Shown piece by piece: positions 38,037 through 49,641 of a stretch of 61,937 nt of DNA. The notes below the pieces were generated by a model. The model was not told the origin of the DNA. It saw only the letters and a program-made list of their open reading frames with translations, and did no database searches. Numbering within the stretch: the stretch's first letter is position 1; each line of letters starts with the position of its first letter. Origin of the DNA: Cyanobium sp. CACIAM 14 (GTDB lineage Bacteria > Cyanobacteriota > Cyanobacteriia > PCC-6307 > Cyanobiaceae); assembly GCA_000708525.1 (NCBI GenBank), contig JMRP01000012.1:1-61937 (forward strand), given 5' to 3'. The translations under genes were made by a program, and so were the position numbers.

Positions 38037-38762
38037 ATGTCTACCACCAGCGCACAATCTCTGCTCCATGTCACCGGCTTGAATGTCTATTACGGGGAAA
38101 GCCATATTCTGCGAAACGTGGATCTCACCGTCCACGAAGGGAAGATGGTCTGTCTGATCGGTCGCAATGGCGTCGGCAAGACCACCTTCCTCAAGACCAT
38201 CATCGGGCTGTTGCAGCAGCGCTCCGGCTCGATCGCGTACGGGGATCAGCAGCTCTCCTCCCAGCCGCCCTACAAGCGGGCCCGTGCGGGCATCGGCTAC
38301 GTCTCCCAGGGCCGCGACATCATTCCCCAGGTCACGGTCAGGGAGAATCTGCTGCTGGGTATGGAGGCCCTGCCCGGGGGGCTCGAGAAGAACCGCCACA
38401 TCGATCCCCTGATCTTCGATCTCTTCCCGATCCTCGAGAAGTTCCTCAATCGCAAGGGAGGCGATCTCAGCGGTGGACAGCAGCAGCAGCTGGCCATTGC
38501 CAGGGCGCTGCTTGGCAAGCCGAAACTGCTCCTGCTCGATGAGCCCACGGAGGGGATTCAGCCGTCGATCATCCTCGACATCGAGCATGCGGTGCAGCGG
38601 ATCATGAAGGAAACCGGCATCAGTGTGCTGCTGGTGGAGCAGCATCTCCACTTCGTCCGCCAGTCCGACTTCTACTACGCCATGCAGCGGGGTGGGATCG
38701 TCTCCAGCGGCCAGACGGATCAGCTATCCGATGATGTGATCAAGGAGTTTCTCACCGTCTGA
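38037..38762 (+). CDS. urtE: Urea ABC transporter ATP-binding protein UrtE
   Basis: A 241-residue LivF-type ATPase and last gene of the operon. Walker A is GRNGVGKTT, the signature is DLSGGQQQQLAIARALL, Walker B is LLLLDEPTEGIQPSI, and the His switch follows in LLVEQHLHF. It starts 29 bp after urtD; two hairpins follow its stop. Confidence 0.97.
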   Translation: MSTTSAQSLLHVTGLNVYYGESHILRNVDLTVHEGKMVCLIGRNGVGKTTFLKTIIGLLQQRSGSIAYGDQQLSSQPPYKRARAGIGYVSQGRDIIPQVTVRENLLLGMEALPGGLEKNRHIDPLIFDLFPILEKFLNRKGGDLSGGQQQQLAIARALLGKPKLLLLDEPTEGIQPSIILDIEHAVQRIMKETGISVLLVEQHLHFVRQSDFYYAMQRGGIVSSGQTDQLSDDVIKEFLTV

Positions 38763-38769
38763 GCTTGAG

Positions 38770-38835
38770 CCGACGCATCGTCGGAATCGCGGTGCGTTCG
38801 GTCTCGGGGCCACGGTCGCCTCAGGTCCGTGGCCC
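38770..38835 (+). terminator. Double hairpin after urtE
   Basis: CCGACG-cat-CGTCGG (38770-38784) and a perfect 9-bp stem GGGCCACGG/CCGTGGCCC (38807-38815 with 38827-38835) follow the urtE stop. No T-run follows either stem, so termination may be Rho-dependent or the hairpins may stabilise the 3' end. Confidence 0.55.
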
Positions 38836-38882
38836 GCATCCCCGCATCCTTGCCGCTCAGCCGCTGTCCGCGGTTCAGCCGC

Positions 38883-39155
38883 TCAGCAGCCCCGATTGAG
38901 CATCCAGGGCCGGGTGCTGCTCTCCTTCAGCCGCGCTTTTCCGGTCGGGGGCGTCGATTCCTTGCGCACCAGGCGCGGTTCGGATTGTTCCTTCTTCAGC
39001 CTGAAGCTGCCTGTCAGCGACATCACCGGCGTGAAGACGCGGGTGCCTTCGGCGGCGCAGATCGGGCAGTGGGTATTGTTCTGGCGCTCGTCGATCGTGC
39101 GCCAGACTTCGTAATTCTCACAGCCGTTGGAGCAGCTGTATTCGTAGACGGGCAT
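38883..39155 (-). CDS. fmdB: FmdB-type zinc-ribbon protein
   Basis: A 90-residue protein beginning MPVYEYSCSNGCENYEVW, the FmdB family signature, with Cys residues at SCSNGC and HCPIC that would bind zinc. In methylotrophs FmdB regulates the formamidase gene; here it lies just downstream of an fmdA-like gene on the same strand, beyond a terminator. The C-terminal half is basic and poorly conserved. Confidence 0.85.
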   Translation of the reverse strand: MPVYEYSCSNGCENYEVWRTIDERQNNTHCPICAAEGTRVFTPVMSLTGSFRLKKEQSEPRLVRKESTPPTGKARLKESSTRPWMLNRGC

Positions 39156-39191
39156 CTTTCAGAAGTGTGAGATCGGGAGGATGGGGCAAGG

Positions 39192-39225
39192 CGCAAAGAA
39201 AGGGGGCCTGAGCCTCAGGCCCCCC
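39192..39225 (-). terminator. Rho-independent terminator of fmdA
   Basis: On the minus strand a 10-bp G+C-rich stem (GGGGGCCTGA with TCAGGCCCCC, loop of three) is followed by TTTCTTTG, 17 bases after the fmdA stop. This is the clearest intrinsic terminator I saw in the window. Confidence 0.75.
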
Positions 39226-39241
39226 GAGCCCACGACGCGGA

Positions 39242-40447
39242 TCAGCAGGGAAGAATGTCCTTGTCGAAGATCGCGGTGGGGATGGCCAGGGTGCAGCAGG
39301 CGTTGGGAATGTCGACGATGCCGCTGACCCTGCCTTCCACAGGCGCACAGCTCAGCAGCAGGTAGGCCTGTTCGCCGGTGTAGCCGAACTTCTTGAGGTA
39401 TTCGATGGCGTTGAGGCAGGCACGCCGGTAGGCGATGTGCACATCCATGTAGTGCTGCTTGCCTTCGAATTCATCCACCGAGATCCCCTCGAACACCAGG
39501 TAGTCGGAGTAGTGGGGTTCCACCGGGCTGGTCTTGAACATTGGATTGACCATGCCGTACTTGGCCATGCCGCCCTTGATGATCTCGACGTGGAGGTCGA
39601 GATAGCCGGACATCTCGATGGCGCCGCAGAAGGAGATCTCGCCGTCCCCCTGGGAGAAGTGGATGTCACCCATCGAGAGCTTCGCCCCCTCGACGTACAC
39701 CGGGAAGTAGATCCGGGTTCCCTTGGTGAGGTTCTTGATGTCGCAGTTGCCGCCGTGCTCCCGGGGAGGAACGGTGCGGGCCGCCTCATTGGCGACGCGC
39801 TCGAACTCGCTGGAGGGGAGGGTGCCAAGGATGGCGCTGTTGGGGTTGGGCAGGGCCGCCAGCACCGGCTCGCTGCCGGAGAGGCCGGCGCCGTAGGTGC
39901 GGCGGTCGGGAGCCGTCTTCACCAGTTCCGTTTCCCGGCGGTTCCACTCCCTCAGCAGTTCATGGGATGGGGCGCAGCCGATCAGGCCCGGGTGGGTGAT
40001 GCCGGCGAAGCGGACGCCGGGAATGTGGCGGGAGGAGGTGTAGATGCCCTCCAGATCCCAGATGGCCTTGGCGGCCTTGGGATAGTGATCGGTGAGGAAA
40101 CCGCCGCCGTTCTCCTTGGCGAAGATGCCGGTGAAGCCCCATTCATCTCCCTGCAGGGCGCCGACCTCGAGGATGTCGACCACCAGGATGTCGCCCGGCT
40201 GGGCTCCATTGACCCAGATCGGTCCACTCAGTACATGGACGACCTCGAGGTTGACATGTTCGACATCACTGGGGTCGTCATTGTCCTTGATCTGGCCGTC
40301 CGTCCAGTCCTTGCACTCGATACGGAACACGTCGCCGGGGTTCACCGACACGACGGCAGGAATGTCGGGATGCCAGCGGTTGTGACCGGGCATCTCCTGC
40401 TGATCCATCGGCTTGGTGAGGTCGACGGAGAAGAGCGTTTTGGGCAT
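39242..40447 (-). CDS. fmdA: Formamidase/acetamidase FmdA
   Basis: A 401-residue enzyme of the FmdA/AmdA family, which hydrolyses formamide (or short aliphatic amides) to ammonia and the acid. Typical blocks are GHNRWHPDIPAVVSVNPGDVFRIECKDWTDGQI, HVLSGPIWVNGAQPGDILVVDIL, GITHPGLIGCAPS, PPREHGGNCDIKNL, MGDIHFSQGDGEISFCGAIE. I chose the ATG at 40447 (MPKTLFSVDL). Together with the urea genes it broadens the use of organic nitrogen. Confidence 0.95.
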   Translation of the reverse strand: MPKTLFSVDLTKPMDQQEMPGHNRWHPDIPAVVSVNPGDVFRIECKDWTDGQIKDNDDPSDVEHVNLEVVHVLSGPIWVNGAQPGDILVVDILEVGALQGDEWGFTGIFAKENGGGFLTDHYPKAAKAIWDLEGIYTSSRHIPGVRFAGITHPGLIGCAPSHELLREWNRRETELVKTAPDRRTYGAGLSGSEPVLAALPNPNSAILGTLPSSEFERVANEAARTVPPREHGGNCDIKNLTKGTRIYFPVYVEGAKLSMGDIHFSQGDGEISFCGAIEMSGYLDLHVEIIKGGMAKYGMVNPMFKTSPVEPHYSDYLVFEGISVDEFEGKQHYMDVHIAYRRACLNAIEYLKKFGYTGEQAYLLLSCAPVEGRVSGIVDIPNACCTLAIPTAIFDKDILPC

Positions 40448-40571
40448 CGAGACAGCGTGACGCAGTTTCCTCACCATCCAAAAGGAAGCCCTTCACCAGC
40501 AAGGTGTCGGTTGTTACGGGACCTTCGACGGAGGCGCACCTGTGATGTCCCTCATTGCCGCGACGGCCTCT

Positions 40572-41141
40572 TCAGGATTTCGAATCCGGCCGCTTGACGG
40601 TGTCGTTGAAATCACCCTTGCGGCAGAGATTGTCTTTCAGGCGTGAGGCCCAGCCATCTTCTGCAAGAGCCCCGATCTTTTCGACTCTGCCATCAAAGTG
40701 ATAGAGAATCTGCCATCGATCCTTGGCTGAGAATGGTGCCTTGACGCTTGGATCGTTGATCGGATTGCCATAGATGTTGTCGTAGGTGGGCCAGCCTGGC
40801 TGTCCCTCGACACTGCAGACGGCGCTGACTTCATGCAGCTGCGGCGGGCCTCCGGCATCGGCCGGGCTCACCTTCACGACCCCCTTGTACTGGCCGTTGG
40901 CGACCCCGGGCTGGAAGGGCCTGACGAGCTCCACCCGATGGCCGCCGGCTTCCACCAGCAGGTCTCCTGTCCTGGCGTTCTGGATGGCCACCTCCCTGGT
41001 AGAGGAGCTGCAGCCGGCCAGGGCCATGCCGAGTGCCGCCAGCAGTCCCGCTTGCTGGTTCCGGCCCCTGGCGGCTCCCAATACGTCGGACAAGGGGAAC
41101 GGCGATCGTCTGGGCGGCCAACCTATGACGAGGCCAGCCAC
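40572..41141 (-). CDS. Putative lipoprotein of unknown function
   Basis: Up to 189 residues. A hydrophobic stretch ends in a lipobox-like ALAGC at about residue 44, followed by a polar body with three more Cys residues. The long N-terminus before the hydrophobic stretch is Arg/Pro-rich and suggests the true start is further in, but no good ATG is placed there. I do not recognise the family. It starts directly next to the pabC stop and is on the same strand. Confidence 0.5.
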   Translation of the reverse strand: MAGLVIGWPPRRSPFPLSDVLGAARGRNQQAGLLAALGMALAGCSSSTREVAIQNARTGDLLVEAGGHRVELVRPFQPGVANGQYKGVVKVSPADAGGPPQLHEVSAVCSVEGQPGWPTYDNIYGNPINDPSVKAPFSAKDRWQILYHFDGRVEKIGALAEDGWASRLKDNLCRKGDFNDTVKRPDSKS

Positions 41142-41993
41142 CTAGGAGGGGGCCAGCAACCGCTCCCAGAAGGTGTCCGCCCCCTCAGGCAGGGGCAGCC
41201 CGAGGCCATCGACGCAGCGGATCGGCCGATAGCCCAGGCTGTTGATCAGCAGAGCCCCCGCGCTGGAGCGCAGATCGGCCACGCTCAGGGTGGCTTCCTG
41301 CACCAGCCCCAGGGCCAGTCCGCGCCCGCGCATCACCCCCGGCAGGCAGCCGCTGGCCAGGGGCGGGGTGAGCCAGCGGCCCCGCCGACGCACCAGCAGG
41401 TTGGCGCTGGTGCCGGAGCTGAGGTCACCGCCGCAGCCAAGCAGCAGGGCGTCGTCCGCCCCGGCGGCCTGGGCCTCCCGCCGGGCCGCGATGGCGCCGG
41501 CGTAGCCGAAGGTCTTGCAGCGGCTCACGAGGCTGCCGCCGTTGCGGCGTTCCAGCTGGCTGACGATCACGGCAACGGGCGTCGACAGGCGCTGCCACGG
41601 GCTCAGCTGAAGCCAGAAGCGGGGCTCCAGCGGGGAGGCGCCGGGGCCCGGCAGGGCCAGACCCCGCTGGCCCCCGCTGCCTCCCCGGCTCCAGTTGAGC
41701 CGCAGGGCTGCCGTGTGGCACAGGCCGCTGCGGCGAATCGCCTCCGCCAGCAGCGGCAGCACCCGATCGGCGCCGGGAGGGGGTGGCATCCCCAGCAGCT
41801 CGGCCGAGTCCCGCCAGCGCTCCAGGTGCTCCGCCAGCAGCCGCGGGCGAGCCCCCTCCACCAGCACCGTCTCGAACAGGCCGTCGCCCAGCAGCAGGCC
41901 GCGATCGCTCAGGGGCAGAGCGAGCCGGTCGGGATCCCCCCAGGCTCCGTCCGGCGGCGCCTCGTCGATCCAGGCGATCGGCCGCACCTTCAT
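41142..41993 (-). CDS. pabC: Aminodeoxychorismate lyase (PabC-like, class IV PLP)
   Basis: A 283-residue fold-type IV pyridoxal-phosphate enzyme that releases pyruvate from aminodeoxychorismate to give p-aminobenzoate for folate. Motifs are LSDRGLLLGDGLFET, the PLP lysine in SRCKTFGYAGAI, and a phosphate-binding segment GGDLSSGTSANLLV. Branched-chain aminotransferases share this fold, but adjacency and the ATGA overlap with pabB favour PabC. Confidence 0.85.
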   Translation of the reverse strand: MKVRPIAWIDEAPPDGAWGDPDRLALPLSDRGLLLGDGLFETVLVEGARPRLLAEHLERWRDSAELLGMPPPPGADRVLPLLAEAIRRSGLCHTAALRLNWSRGGSGGQRGLALPGPGASPLEPRFWLQLSPWQRLSTPVAVIVSQLERRNGGSLVSRCKTFGYAGAIAARREAQAAGADDALLLGCGGDLSSGTSANLLVRRRGRWLTPPLASGCLPGVMRGRGLALGLVQEATLSVADLRSSAGALLINSLGYRPIRCVDGLGLPLPEGADTFWERLLAPS

Positions 41994-43363
41994 GGCGGCG
42001 GATCCCCATCCTCAGCCAGGGCCTCCAGCAGCGGCTCGATCTTCCAGCCCATCTCGCGGGCCTCCTCCTGCGGATCGGAATCGGCCACGATGCCTCCGCC
42101 GGCGTGCAGCCGCAGCCGACCGTCCTTCTGCAGCACGGTGCGGATCAGGATGCTGCTGTCGAAGCCGCCGTCGGCTCCCAGATGGAAGAGGGAGCCGCAG
42201 TAGGGCCCCCGCGGCACCGGTTCGAGTTCGTTCAGGCGCCGGCAGGCGCGCACCTTGGGGGCGCCGGTGATCGATCCCCCCGGCCAGCAGGCCCGCAGCA
42301 GCTCGACCAGGCCGCGGCCCTCGGCGAGCCGGCCCATCACCACCGAGGTGAGGTGGTGCACGTGAGCGTAGCTCTCCAGCCCCAGCAGCTGGGGCACATG
42401 GATCGAGCCCGGCTCGCACACCCGGCCCAGGTCGTTGCGCAGCAGGTCGACGATCATCACGTTCTCGGCCCGGTCCTTGGGGTCGCAGATCAGGCCGGCG
42501 GCACTGGCGGCGTCGGCCTCGGGGTCGTCGTGCCGCGGCCGGGTGCCCTTGATCGGCCGCGTCTCCACCTGCCCATCGGGGTGCAGGCGCAGGAAACGCT
42601 CGGGGGAGACCGAGATCACCGCTTCCCCGCCGGCGATCGCGACCCCCGCAAACGGAGCCGGGCCACGGCGGGCCAGCCGCCGGTACAGGGCCAGCGGGTC
42701 GGGCGGCTCGCGGAGCAGCGTCTCGCAGCAGGCGGTGAGGTTGGCCTGGAAGAGGTCGCCGGCGGCGATCCACTCCCTGAGGATCTCCACCTGGGCCGCG
42801 TACCGCTGCGGGGAGGTGTGCCAGCGCCAGTCGCCGCGCCCGATGGCCGCCCCCTCGTCCGGTCGTTGCAGGGTCTCGGCCACCGCAGTGCGGATCGCCG
42901 GGGAGTCCAGCATCCGGGCCATGGCAGCGAGCCGGGCCGGGTTCTCCCCTTCCAGCCAGAGTTGGCGCTCAGCCCGATCGAAGTGGATCAGGGGGTCGTG
43001 GCGGGCGGCCCAGAGGCTGGCCATGTCGGAGGGCTGCCAGTGGTCGGCCGGCTCCACCCAGGCGCCCGCTTCGTAGCCGAGCCAGCCCAGCCAGGGACCG
43101 CCCCGGCGCTGCATGGCCGAGAGGGCGGCGAAGGGGTCGGCGGCCCAGGCGGCCCCCGGCAGCCCCCGGCAGCACACCGTTTCCAGCGGGTCCACAGCCA
43201 GCACACCGCGGCGGCCCAGGGGGCTGCCGTCGCCGTCGAGCAGCACCAGCCCGTCCCGGCCGAAGCGGTCGGCCAGCACCCGGGTCAGGGCCAGGGGCTC
43301 CAGCCACTCCAGCTGGACGCGCCGGAGCTCACCCCGTCGCTGCGGCAACCCCGCGCGGCTCAA
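41990..43363 (-). CDS. pabB: Aminodeoxychorismate synthase component I
   Basis: About 457 residues of the chorismate-binding family. The C-terminal catalytic half shows [53 protein letters not shown] and [11 protein letters not shown], which separate PabB from TrpE by the PIKGTRPR and amination motifs. No ATG precedes the fold; TTG at 43363, overlapping the queC stop as TTGA, is the best start, with TTG 43348 as the alternative. The glutamine amidotransferase partner (pabA/trpG) is not in the window. Confidence 0.9.
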   Translation of the reverse strand: MSRAGLPQRRGELRRVQLEWLEPLALTRVLADRFGRDGLVLLDGDGSPLGRRGVLAVDPLETVCCRGLPGAAWAADPFAALSAMQRRGGPWLGWLGYEAGAWVEPADHWQPSDMASLWAARHDPLIHFDRAERQLWLEGENPARLAAMARMLDSPAIRTAVAETLQRPDEGAAIGRGDWRWHTSPQRYAAQVEILREWIAAGDLFQANLTACCETLLREPPDPLALYRRLARRGPAPFAGVAIAGGEAVISVSPERFLRLHPDGQVETRPIKGTRPRHDDPEADAASAAGLICDPKDRAENVMIVDLLRNDLGRVCEPGSIHVPQLLGLESYAHVHHLTSVVMGRLAEGRGLVELLRACWPGGSITGAPKVRACRRLNELEPVPRGPYCGSLFHLGADGGFDSSILIRTVLQKDGRLRLHAGGGIVADSDPQEEAREMGWKIEPLLEALAEDGDPPP

Positions 43364-44070
43364 GGATCGACGCCGGCGCCGGCCAGGTCGCCGCGGCCGG
43401 CGGCCACCAGGGCAGCGTCGCGGATGCGGCAGCTGTCGCAGACCCCGCAGGGCACCTCGCCGCCGCCGTAGCAACTCCAGGTGGCCGCGATCGGCACCCT
43501 CAGCCGCAGGGCCTCCCGCACGATCTCCGTCTTGCTCAGGGTCACCAGCGGCGCCCAGAGTCGGGGCCCGTGCCCCTCCCGGCCGGACCGGGTGGCCAGG
43601 TCGGCGAGGGCCTGGAAGGCCGCCAGGTAGTCGGGGCGGCAGTCGGGGTAGCCGGAATAGTCCACCGCGTTCACCCCCAGCACCAGGGACCCGGCGCCCC
43701 GGGCTTCGGCCAGGCTCAGCCCGAGGGCGATGAACACGGTGTTGCGGCCGGGCACGTAGGTGGCAGGGATGATCCCCTCCCGCACCCCGCCCTTGGGCAC
43801 GGGGATGGCGGGATCGGTGAGGGCCGAGCCGCCCCAGGCCGCCAGGTTCACTTCGATGACGTGGTGCTCCTCCAGCCCCAGCGCCTCGGCCACCGCGGCG
43901 GCGGCGGTCAGTTCGCGCCGGTGCCGCTGGCCGTAGTCGAAGGAGAGCCCGATCACCCGGTGGCCCGCCTCGATCGCCAGGGCCGCGGCGGTGGCGGAAT
44001 CCAGCCCGCCGGAGAGCAGGGCGATGGCGAGCGGGGGCGTGATGGGGGTCGGGGGAGCGCGTGTCCCCAT
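43360..44070 (-). CDS. queC: 7-cyano-7-deazaguanine synthase QueC
   Basis: A 236-residue enzyme that converts 7-carboxy-7-deazaguanine to preQ0 in queuosine synthesis, using ATP and ammonia. The PP-loop is [22 protein letters not shown] and the zinc Cys cluster at the C-terminus ([16 protein letters not shown]) are complete. I chose the ATG at 44070, since the upstream extension is out of family. It lies one gene away from queE. Confidence 0.95.
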   Translation of the reverse strand: MGTRAPPTPITPPLAIALLSGGLDSATAAALAIEAGHRVIGLSFDYGQRHRRELTAAAAVAEALGLEEHHVIEVNLAAWGGSALTDPAIPVPKGGVREGIIPATYVPGRNTVFIALGLSLAEARGAGSLVLGVNAVDYSGYPDCRPDYLAAFQALADLATRSGREGHGPRLWAPLVTLSKTEIVREALRLRVPIAATWSCYGGGEVPCGVCDSCRIRDAALVAAGRGDLAGAGVDP

Positions 44071-44161
44071 TGTGGGAACGGCCGGTGGCTGTCGGGGCAG
44101 GCCATGGGCGCCATGGATGCCATCGTGAGCCCTGCGGATGTCCGTCCCCGCCAGGTTCCCC

Positions 44162-44701
44162 ATGGCCCATGCCCTGCGCCCCGCCGCCATCGCCTTTGGC
44201 TTTCCCCTCGCTCTGCCGGCCCTGGCCTGGGCGTGGGTGGGGCCCGCCGGGGCCATCCCCCGGCTGGATCTGACGCCCTATCCCCAGCCCGCCGCCGGAG
44301 AGATCCGCTGGGTGATCCAGCTGCCCGGGGTGCTGCCCCCCACCACCGATCCCCGCCTGTCCTCCAGCCCGAGTGACTGGCGGGTGCAGCTGATCGCCGG
44401 GCGCGAGGCGGAGACCGACTGCAACCAGCTGGCCTTCGGCGGGCGCTTCAAGGCCGAAAGGCTGGCTCCGGCTGGCGCGCCGTTCTACAGGGTGATCGCC
44501 GTGGGGCCGCTGGTGTCGACCCGCATGGCCTGCCCTCCCGGCCAGGCGAAGCGAAAGGTTTTCGTGCCGATGGGCAGCCGGCCCTTCGTGCTCCCCTACG
44601 ACGCCAGCCGGCCGATCGTGGTGGTCACCCCGAAGGACCTGCAGCTGCGCTGGCGGCTCTGGAAGGCGGAGCGGATCCAGCAGCCGGCCCAGCCCCTCTG
44701 A
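44162..44701 (+). CDS. eco: Ecotin-like periplasmic serine protease inhibitor
   Basis: A 179-residue protein with a signal peptide (about residues 1-31) and an ecotin fold: [55 protein letters not shown], then [20 protein letters not shown]. The disulphide partners of E. coli ecotin align with C87 and C124. The reactive loop reads S-T-R-M, so P1 is Arg121 in place of Met, which would favour trypsin-like targets. It is transcribed against queC and queE, between them. An alternative start lies eight codons upstream. Confidence 0.9.
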   Translation: MAHALRPAAIAFGFPLALPALAWAWVGPAGAIPRLDLTPYPQPAAGEIRWVIQLPGVLPPTTDPRLSSSPSDWRVQLIAGREAETDCNQLAFGGRFKAERLAPAGAPFYRVIAVGPLVSTRMACPPGQAKRKVFVPMGSRPFVLPYDASRPIVVVTPKDLQLRWRLWKAERIQQPAQPL

Positions 44702-44705
44702 GCCC

Positions 44706-45347
44706 TCAGCGCACTCCCAGCCACTTGTGGCTCTGCAGGCTGAGCCGCCAGGCCGGATGGCGGCGCACGTAGGCCACCGCGAGCTCCTGCGCGGCCGGCT
44801 GCCCCCAGACGGGTTGCAGCAGCAACTGGGGGGCGGGCTCGGCGGGGGAGCGCCGCCCCACGGCCTCGGCCGCCATCGCTTCGGCGAAAGCCAGATCCTC
44901 CAGCGCGCTCACCACCACCTTGAGCTCGTGGCAGCGGGCCAGCAGGCCGGCCTCCGGCGGCCGGTGGGGCTTGGGGGAGAGGCTGATCCAGTCGAAGCGG
45001 CCGCTGAGCCGGCCCGCGCCGCTGGTTTCCAGGTGCAGGGGCAGGCCTGCCGGGACCAGGGCCGCGCACAGGTCTGCCAGGGGCTGCTGCAGGGGTTCGC
45101 CGCCGGTGATCACCACGAAGGCGGCGCCGGCGGCGGCGGCGGCTCCGGCCTCGGCCGCCAGTTCGGCCAGGGGGCGCCGTGGGTGGGCCGCTTCGGGCCA
45201 GGAGTGCTTGGTGTCACACCAGGGGCAGGCCACGTCGCAGCCTGCCAGGCGGATGAAGAAGGCGCTGCGGCCCGCATGCATCCCCTCCCCCTGCAGGGAG
45301 TGGAAGGTTTCCACCACGTGCAGGGCCGGCAGGGCGGGGTCGGACAC
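44706..45347 (-). CDS. queE: 7-carboxy-7-deazaguanine synthase QueE
   Basis: A 213-residue radical-SAM enzyme that contracts the pterin ring to make 7-carboxy-7-deazaguanine. The cluster motif is GCDVACPWCDTKHSW, a C-x3-C-x2-C, with SLQGEGMHAG at the start and VITGGEPLQQ following. It feeds QueC, two genes away. It converges with the ecotin gene, their stops 4 bp apart. Confidence 0.95.
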   Translation of the reverse strand: MSDPALPALHVVETFHSLQGEGMHAGRSAFFIRLAGCDVACPWCDTKHSWPEAAHPRRPLAELAAEAGAAAAAGAAFVVITGGEPLQQPLADLCAALVPAGLPLHLETSGAGRLSGRFDWISLSPKPHRPPEAGLLARCHELKVVVSALEDLAFAEAMAAEAVGRRSPAEPAPQLLLQPVWGQPAAQELAVAYVRRHPAWRLSLQSHKWLGVR

Positions 45348-45406
45348 GGGAAAGCTGGACGGTGACGTCGCGATCGCTTCAGCCTGCCATCGGGGGGTGG
45401 GGCTGC

Positions 45407-47128
<1,722 letters not shown>

Positions 47129-47210
47129 CTACCGATCCCCTCCAGCCCTTCTTCCAGCCTCGCCCAGCCTCCTGGGTGCGCGTGAGCGGCGCAGGCCGCA
47201 CCGCTCACGC

Positions 47211-47708
47211 TCAACCCTCCAGGAGGCTCCTGAGCATCCAGGCGGTCTTCTCGTGGATCTGCAGCCGCTGGGTGAGCAGGTCGGCCGTCGGCTGGTCGTT
47301 GGCCTCGTCCGCCGTGGTGAACACCGTGCGGATCGTGCGGGCCACGGCTTCATGGCCCTCCACCAGCTCCCGCACCATCTCCAGGGCGGCGGGCACCCCC
47401 TGGGTCTCGGGGATAGAGGAGAGGCCGGCGTAGATCGAGCCGCCGTAGGGGGCCGGGAAGCCGAGGGCGCGGATGCGCTCGGCGATCTCGTCGAGGGCGG
47501 TCCAGAGCTCGGTGTACTGCTCCATGAACATCAGGTGCAGCGTGTTGAACATCGGCCCGGTGACGTTCCAGTGGAAGCCGTGGGTCTTGGCGTAGAGGAC
47601 GGTGCTGTCGGCCAGCACCCGGCCCAGCCCTTCGGCGATGGCCTGCCGCTGGTCGGCGGGGATGCCGATGTCAATGGCGGGAGCCTTGGGGGACTTGGTG
47701 GCGGGCAT
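47211..47708 (-). CDS. dps: Dps family ferritin-like DNA-protection protein
   Basis: A 165-residue four-helix protein. The ferroxidase residues characteristic of Dps are visible in [39 protein letters not shown], with His, Asp and Glu on the first two helices. Such proteins store iron, remove peroxide and coat DNA under stress. I chose the ATG at 47708, giving standard length. It is in the same strand run as aspS and pyrG but likely has its own promoter. Confidence 0.93.
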   Translation of the reverse strand: MPATKSPKAPAIDIGIPADQRQAIAEGLGRVLADSTVLYAKTHGFHWNVTGPMFNTLHLMFMEQYTELWTALDEIAERIRALGFPAPYGGSIYAGLSSIPETQGVPAALEMVRELVEGHEAVARTIRTVFTTADEANDQPTADLLTQRLQIHEKTAWMLRSLLEG

Positions 47709-47766
47709 GGCGCCAATGCGGACTTGTTCCGTTGTAGCGCTACCCCCGTCCCCGGCGCGCCGGCGC

Positions 47767-49593
47767 TCAGCCGGCGTCCTCCGCTTCCCAGGTGCTGGCC
47801 ACGTGCAGTTCCGCCAGCTGGGCGTCGGTGACATCGGCCGGGGCCTGGGTGAGCAGGCAGCGGGCCTGCTGGGTCTTGGGGAAGGCGATGGTGTCGCGGA
47901 TCGACTCCTCCCCCGCCAGCAGCATCACGATCCGGTCCATGCCATAGGCGATGCCGCCGTGGGGCGGGGCGCCCATGTCGAGGGCCTCCATCAGGAAGCC
48001 GAACTGGCGCTCGGCCTCCTGCTGGGGCAGACCGATGGTCTGCAGCACCTGGCGCTGCAGGGCGGAATCGTGGATGCGCAGCGAGCCGCCCCCCAGCTCC
48101 AGGCCGTTGAGCACCAGGTCGTAGGCCACCGCGCGGGCGGTGGGGAGCGCCTCGGACCAGCCGGCCGGATCATCCCCCAGGTCGTCGGGGTTGGGGGCGC
48201 AGAAGGGGTGGTGCAGGGCCTCGAGCCGGTTCTCCTCGGCGTTGTGCTCGAACATCGGAAAGTCGACCACCCAGAGGAAGTTCCACTGGTCGTTGTCGCG
48301 CTCGGGCTTCACCAGGCCCAGCTCGCGGGCCAGGTACTGGCGCACCCGATCCAGCGCCTTGTTCACGGTGGCGGTGTCGCCGGCGCCGAACAGCAGCAGG
48401 GTGCCCTCCGTGGCACCGGTGCGCGCCAGCAGTTCGGCCTTCTTCTGCTCGCTGAGGTTGTCCTTGATGGCGCCGATCGTGTCGATCTCACCGCCGGCCC
48501 GCACCCGGATGAAGGCCAGCCCGCCGGCGCCGGCCTTCTGGGCTTCGGAGAACACATCGCCGCCGGGCTTGATGCGCACGTTGCTGACGGCCTCGTTGCC
48601 GCCCGCCACAGCGATGCACTTCACCGACCCGCCGGCGGCCACCGCACCGCTGAACACCTTGAAGCCCATGTCTCGGGCGATGTCCGAGACGTCGGTGAGC
48701 TCCATGCCGTAGCGGGTGTCCGGGCGGTCGGTGCCGTAGCGGGCCATGGCCTCGTGCCAGGTGAGGCGGGGGAAGGGCCGCGGCAGCTCGATCCCCTTCA
48801 CCGCCTTCCAGATGGCGGCGATCAGGCCTTCGTTGAGCGCCAGGATGTCCTCCTGGTCCATGAAGCTCATCTCCATGTCCAGCTGGGTGAACTCCGGCTG
48901 GCGGTCGGCCCGCAGGTCCTCGTCGCGGAAGCAGCGGGCCAGTTGGTAATAGCGCTCGATGCCGCCCACCATCAGCAGCTGCTTGAACAGCTGGGGCGAC
49001 TGGGGCAGGGCGAACCACTCGCCGCCGCAGACCCGGGAAGGCACCAGGTAGTCGCGCGCCCCCTCCGGCGTGGAGCGGGTGAGCACGGGCGTCTCCACCT
49101 CGATGAAGCCCTCCCCTTCCAGGTAGGCGCGGGCCGCCCGCACGGTGGCGTGCCGCAGCCGCAGGTTGCGGCCCATCCGCTCGCGCCGCAGGTCGAGGTA
49201 GCGGTGGCGCAGGCGCAGCTCCTCGCGGGTGTTCTCCTCGTCGTGGATCGATACCGGGAAGGGCAGGTTCCCGCGCACCTCGTTGAGCACCGTGATGGCG
49301 GTGGCCAGCACCTCGATCGCACCGGTGGCCAGGCGCTCGTTGACCGATTCGGCCGGCCGGGCCCGCACCGTGCCCTCCACCCGCAGCACGGTCTCGTTGC
49401 GCAGCCGCTCGGCCACGGCGAAGGCGGTGGGGGCAAGATCCGGATCCACCGTGATCTGCACGGTGCCGCTGCGGTCCCGCAGGTCGATGAAGATCACGCC
49501 GCCGTGGTCGCGGCGCCGGTCGACCCAGCCGCACAGCCGGACATCGACGCCGATGGCGTCGTTGCGCAGATCGCCGCACCCGTGGCTGCGCAT
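47767..49593 (-). CDS. aspS: Aspartyl-tRNA synthetase
   Basis: A 608-residue class II synthetase with an N-terminal OB fold ([25 protein letters not shown]), motif 2 ([20 protein letters not shown]), a GAD insertion of bacterial type, and motif 3 ([13 protein letters not shown]). I chose the ATG at 49593 ([10 protein letters not shown]), the conserved cyanobacterial N-terminus, over one 11 codons upstream. It may also charge tRNA-Asn, but that depends on genes elsewhere. Confidence 0.97.
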   Translation of the reverse strand: MRSHGCGDLRNDAIGVDVRLCGWVDRRRDHGGVIFIDLRDRSGTVQITVDPDLAPTAFAVAERLRNETVLRVEGTVRARPAESVNERLATGAIEVLATAITVLNEVRGNLPFPVSIHDEENTREELRLRHRYLDLRRERMGRNLRLRHATVRAARAYLEGEGFIEVETPVLTRSTPEGARDYLVPSRVCGGEWFALPQSPQLFKQLLMVGGIERYYQLARCFRDEDLRADRQPEFTQLDMEMSFMDQEDILALNEGLIAAIWKAVKGIELPRPFPRLTWHEAMARYGTDRPDTRYGMELTDVSDIARDMGFKVFSGAVAAGGSVKCIAVAGGNEAVSNVRIKPGGDVFSEAQKAGAGGLAFIRVRAGGEIDTIGAIKDNLSEQKKAELLARTGATEGTLLLFGAGDTATVNKALDRVRQYLARELGLVKPERDNDQWNFLWVVDFPMFEHNAEENRLEALHHPFCAPNPDDLGDDPAGWSEALPTARAVAYDLVLNGLELGGGSLRIHDSALQRQVLQTIGLPQQEAERQFGFLMEALDMGAPPHGGIAYGMDRIVMLLAGEESIRDTIAFPKTQQARCLLTQAPADVTDAQLAELHVASTWEAEDAG

Positions 49594-49641
49594 GGGGAAG
49601 GAAACATCAATGGGCGAGTTTCCCACGCGAGCCGGCGCGGC

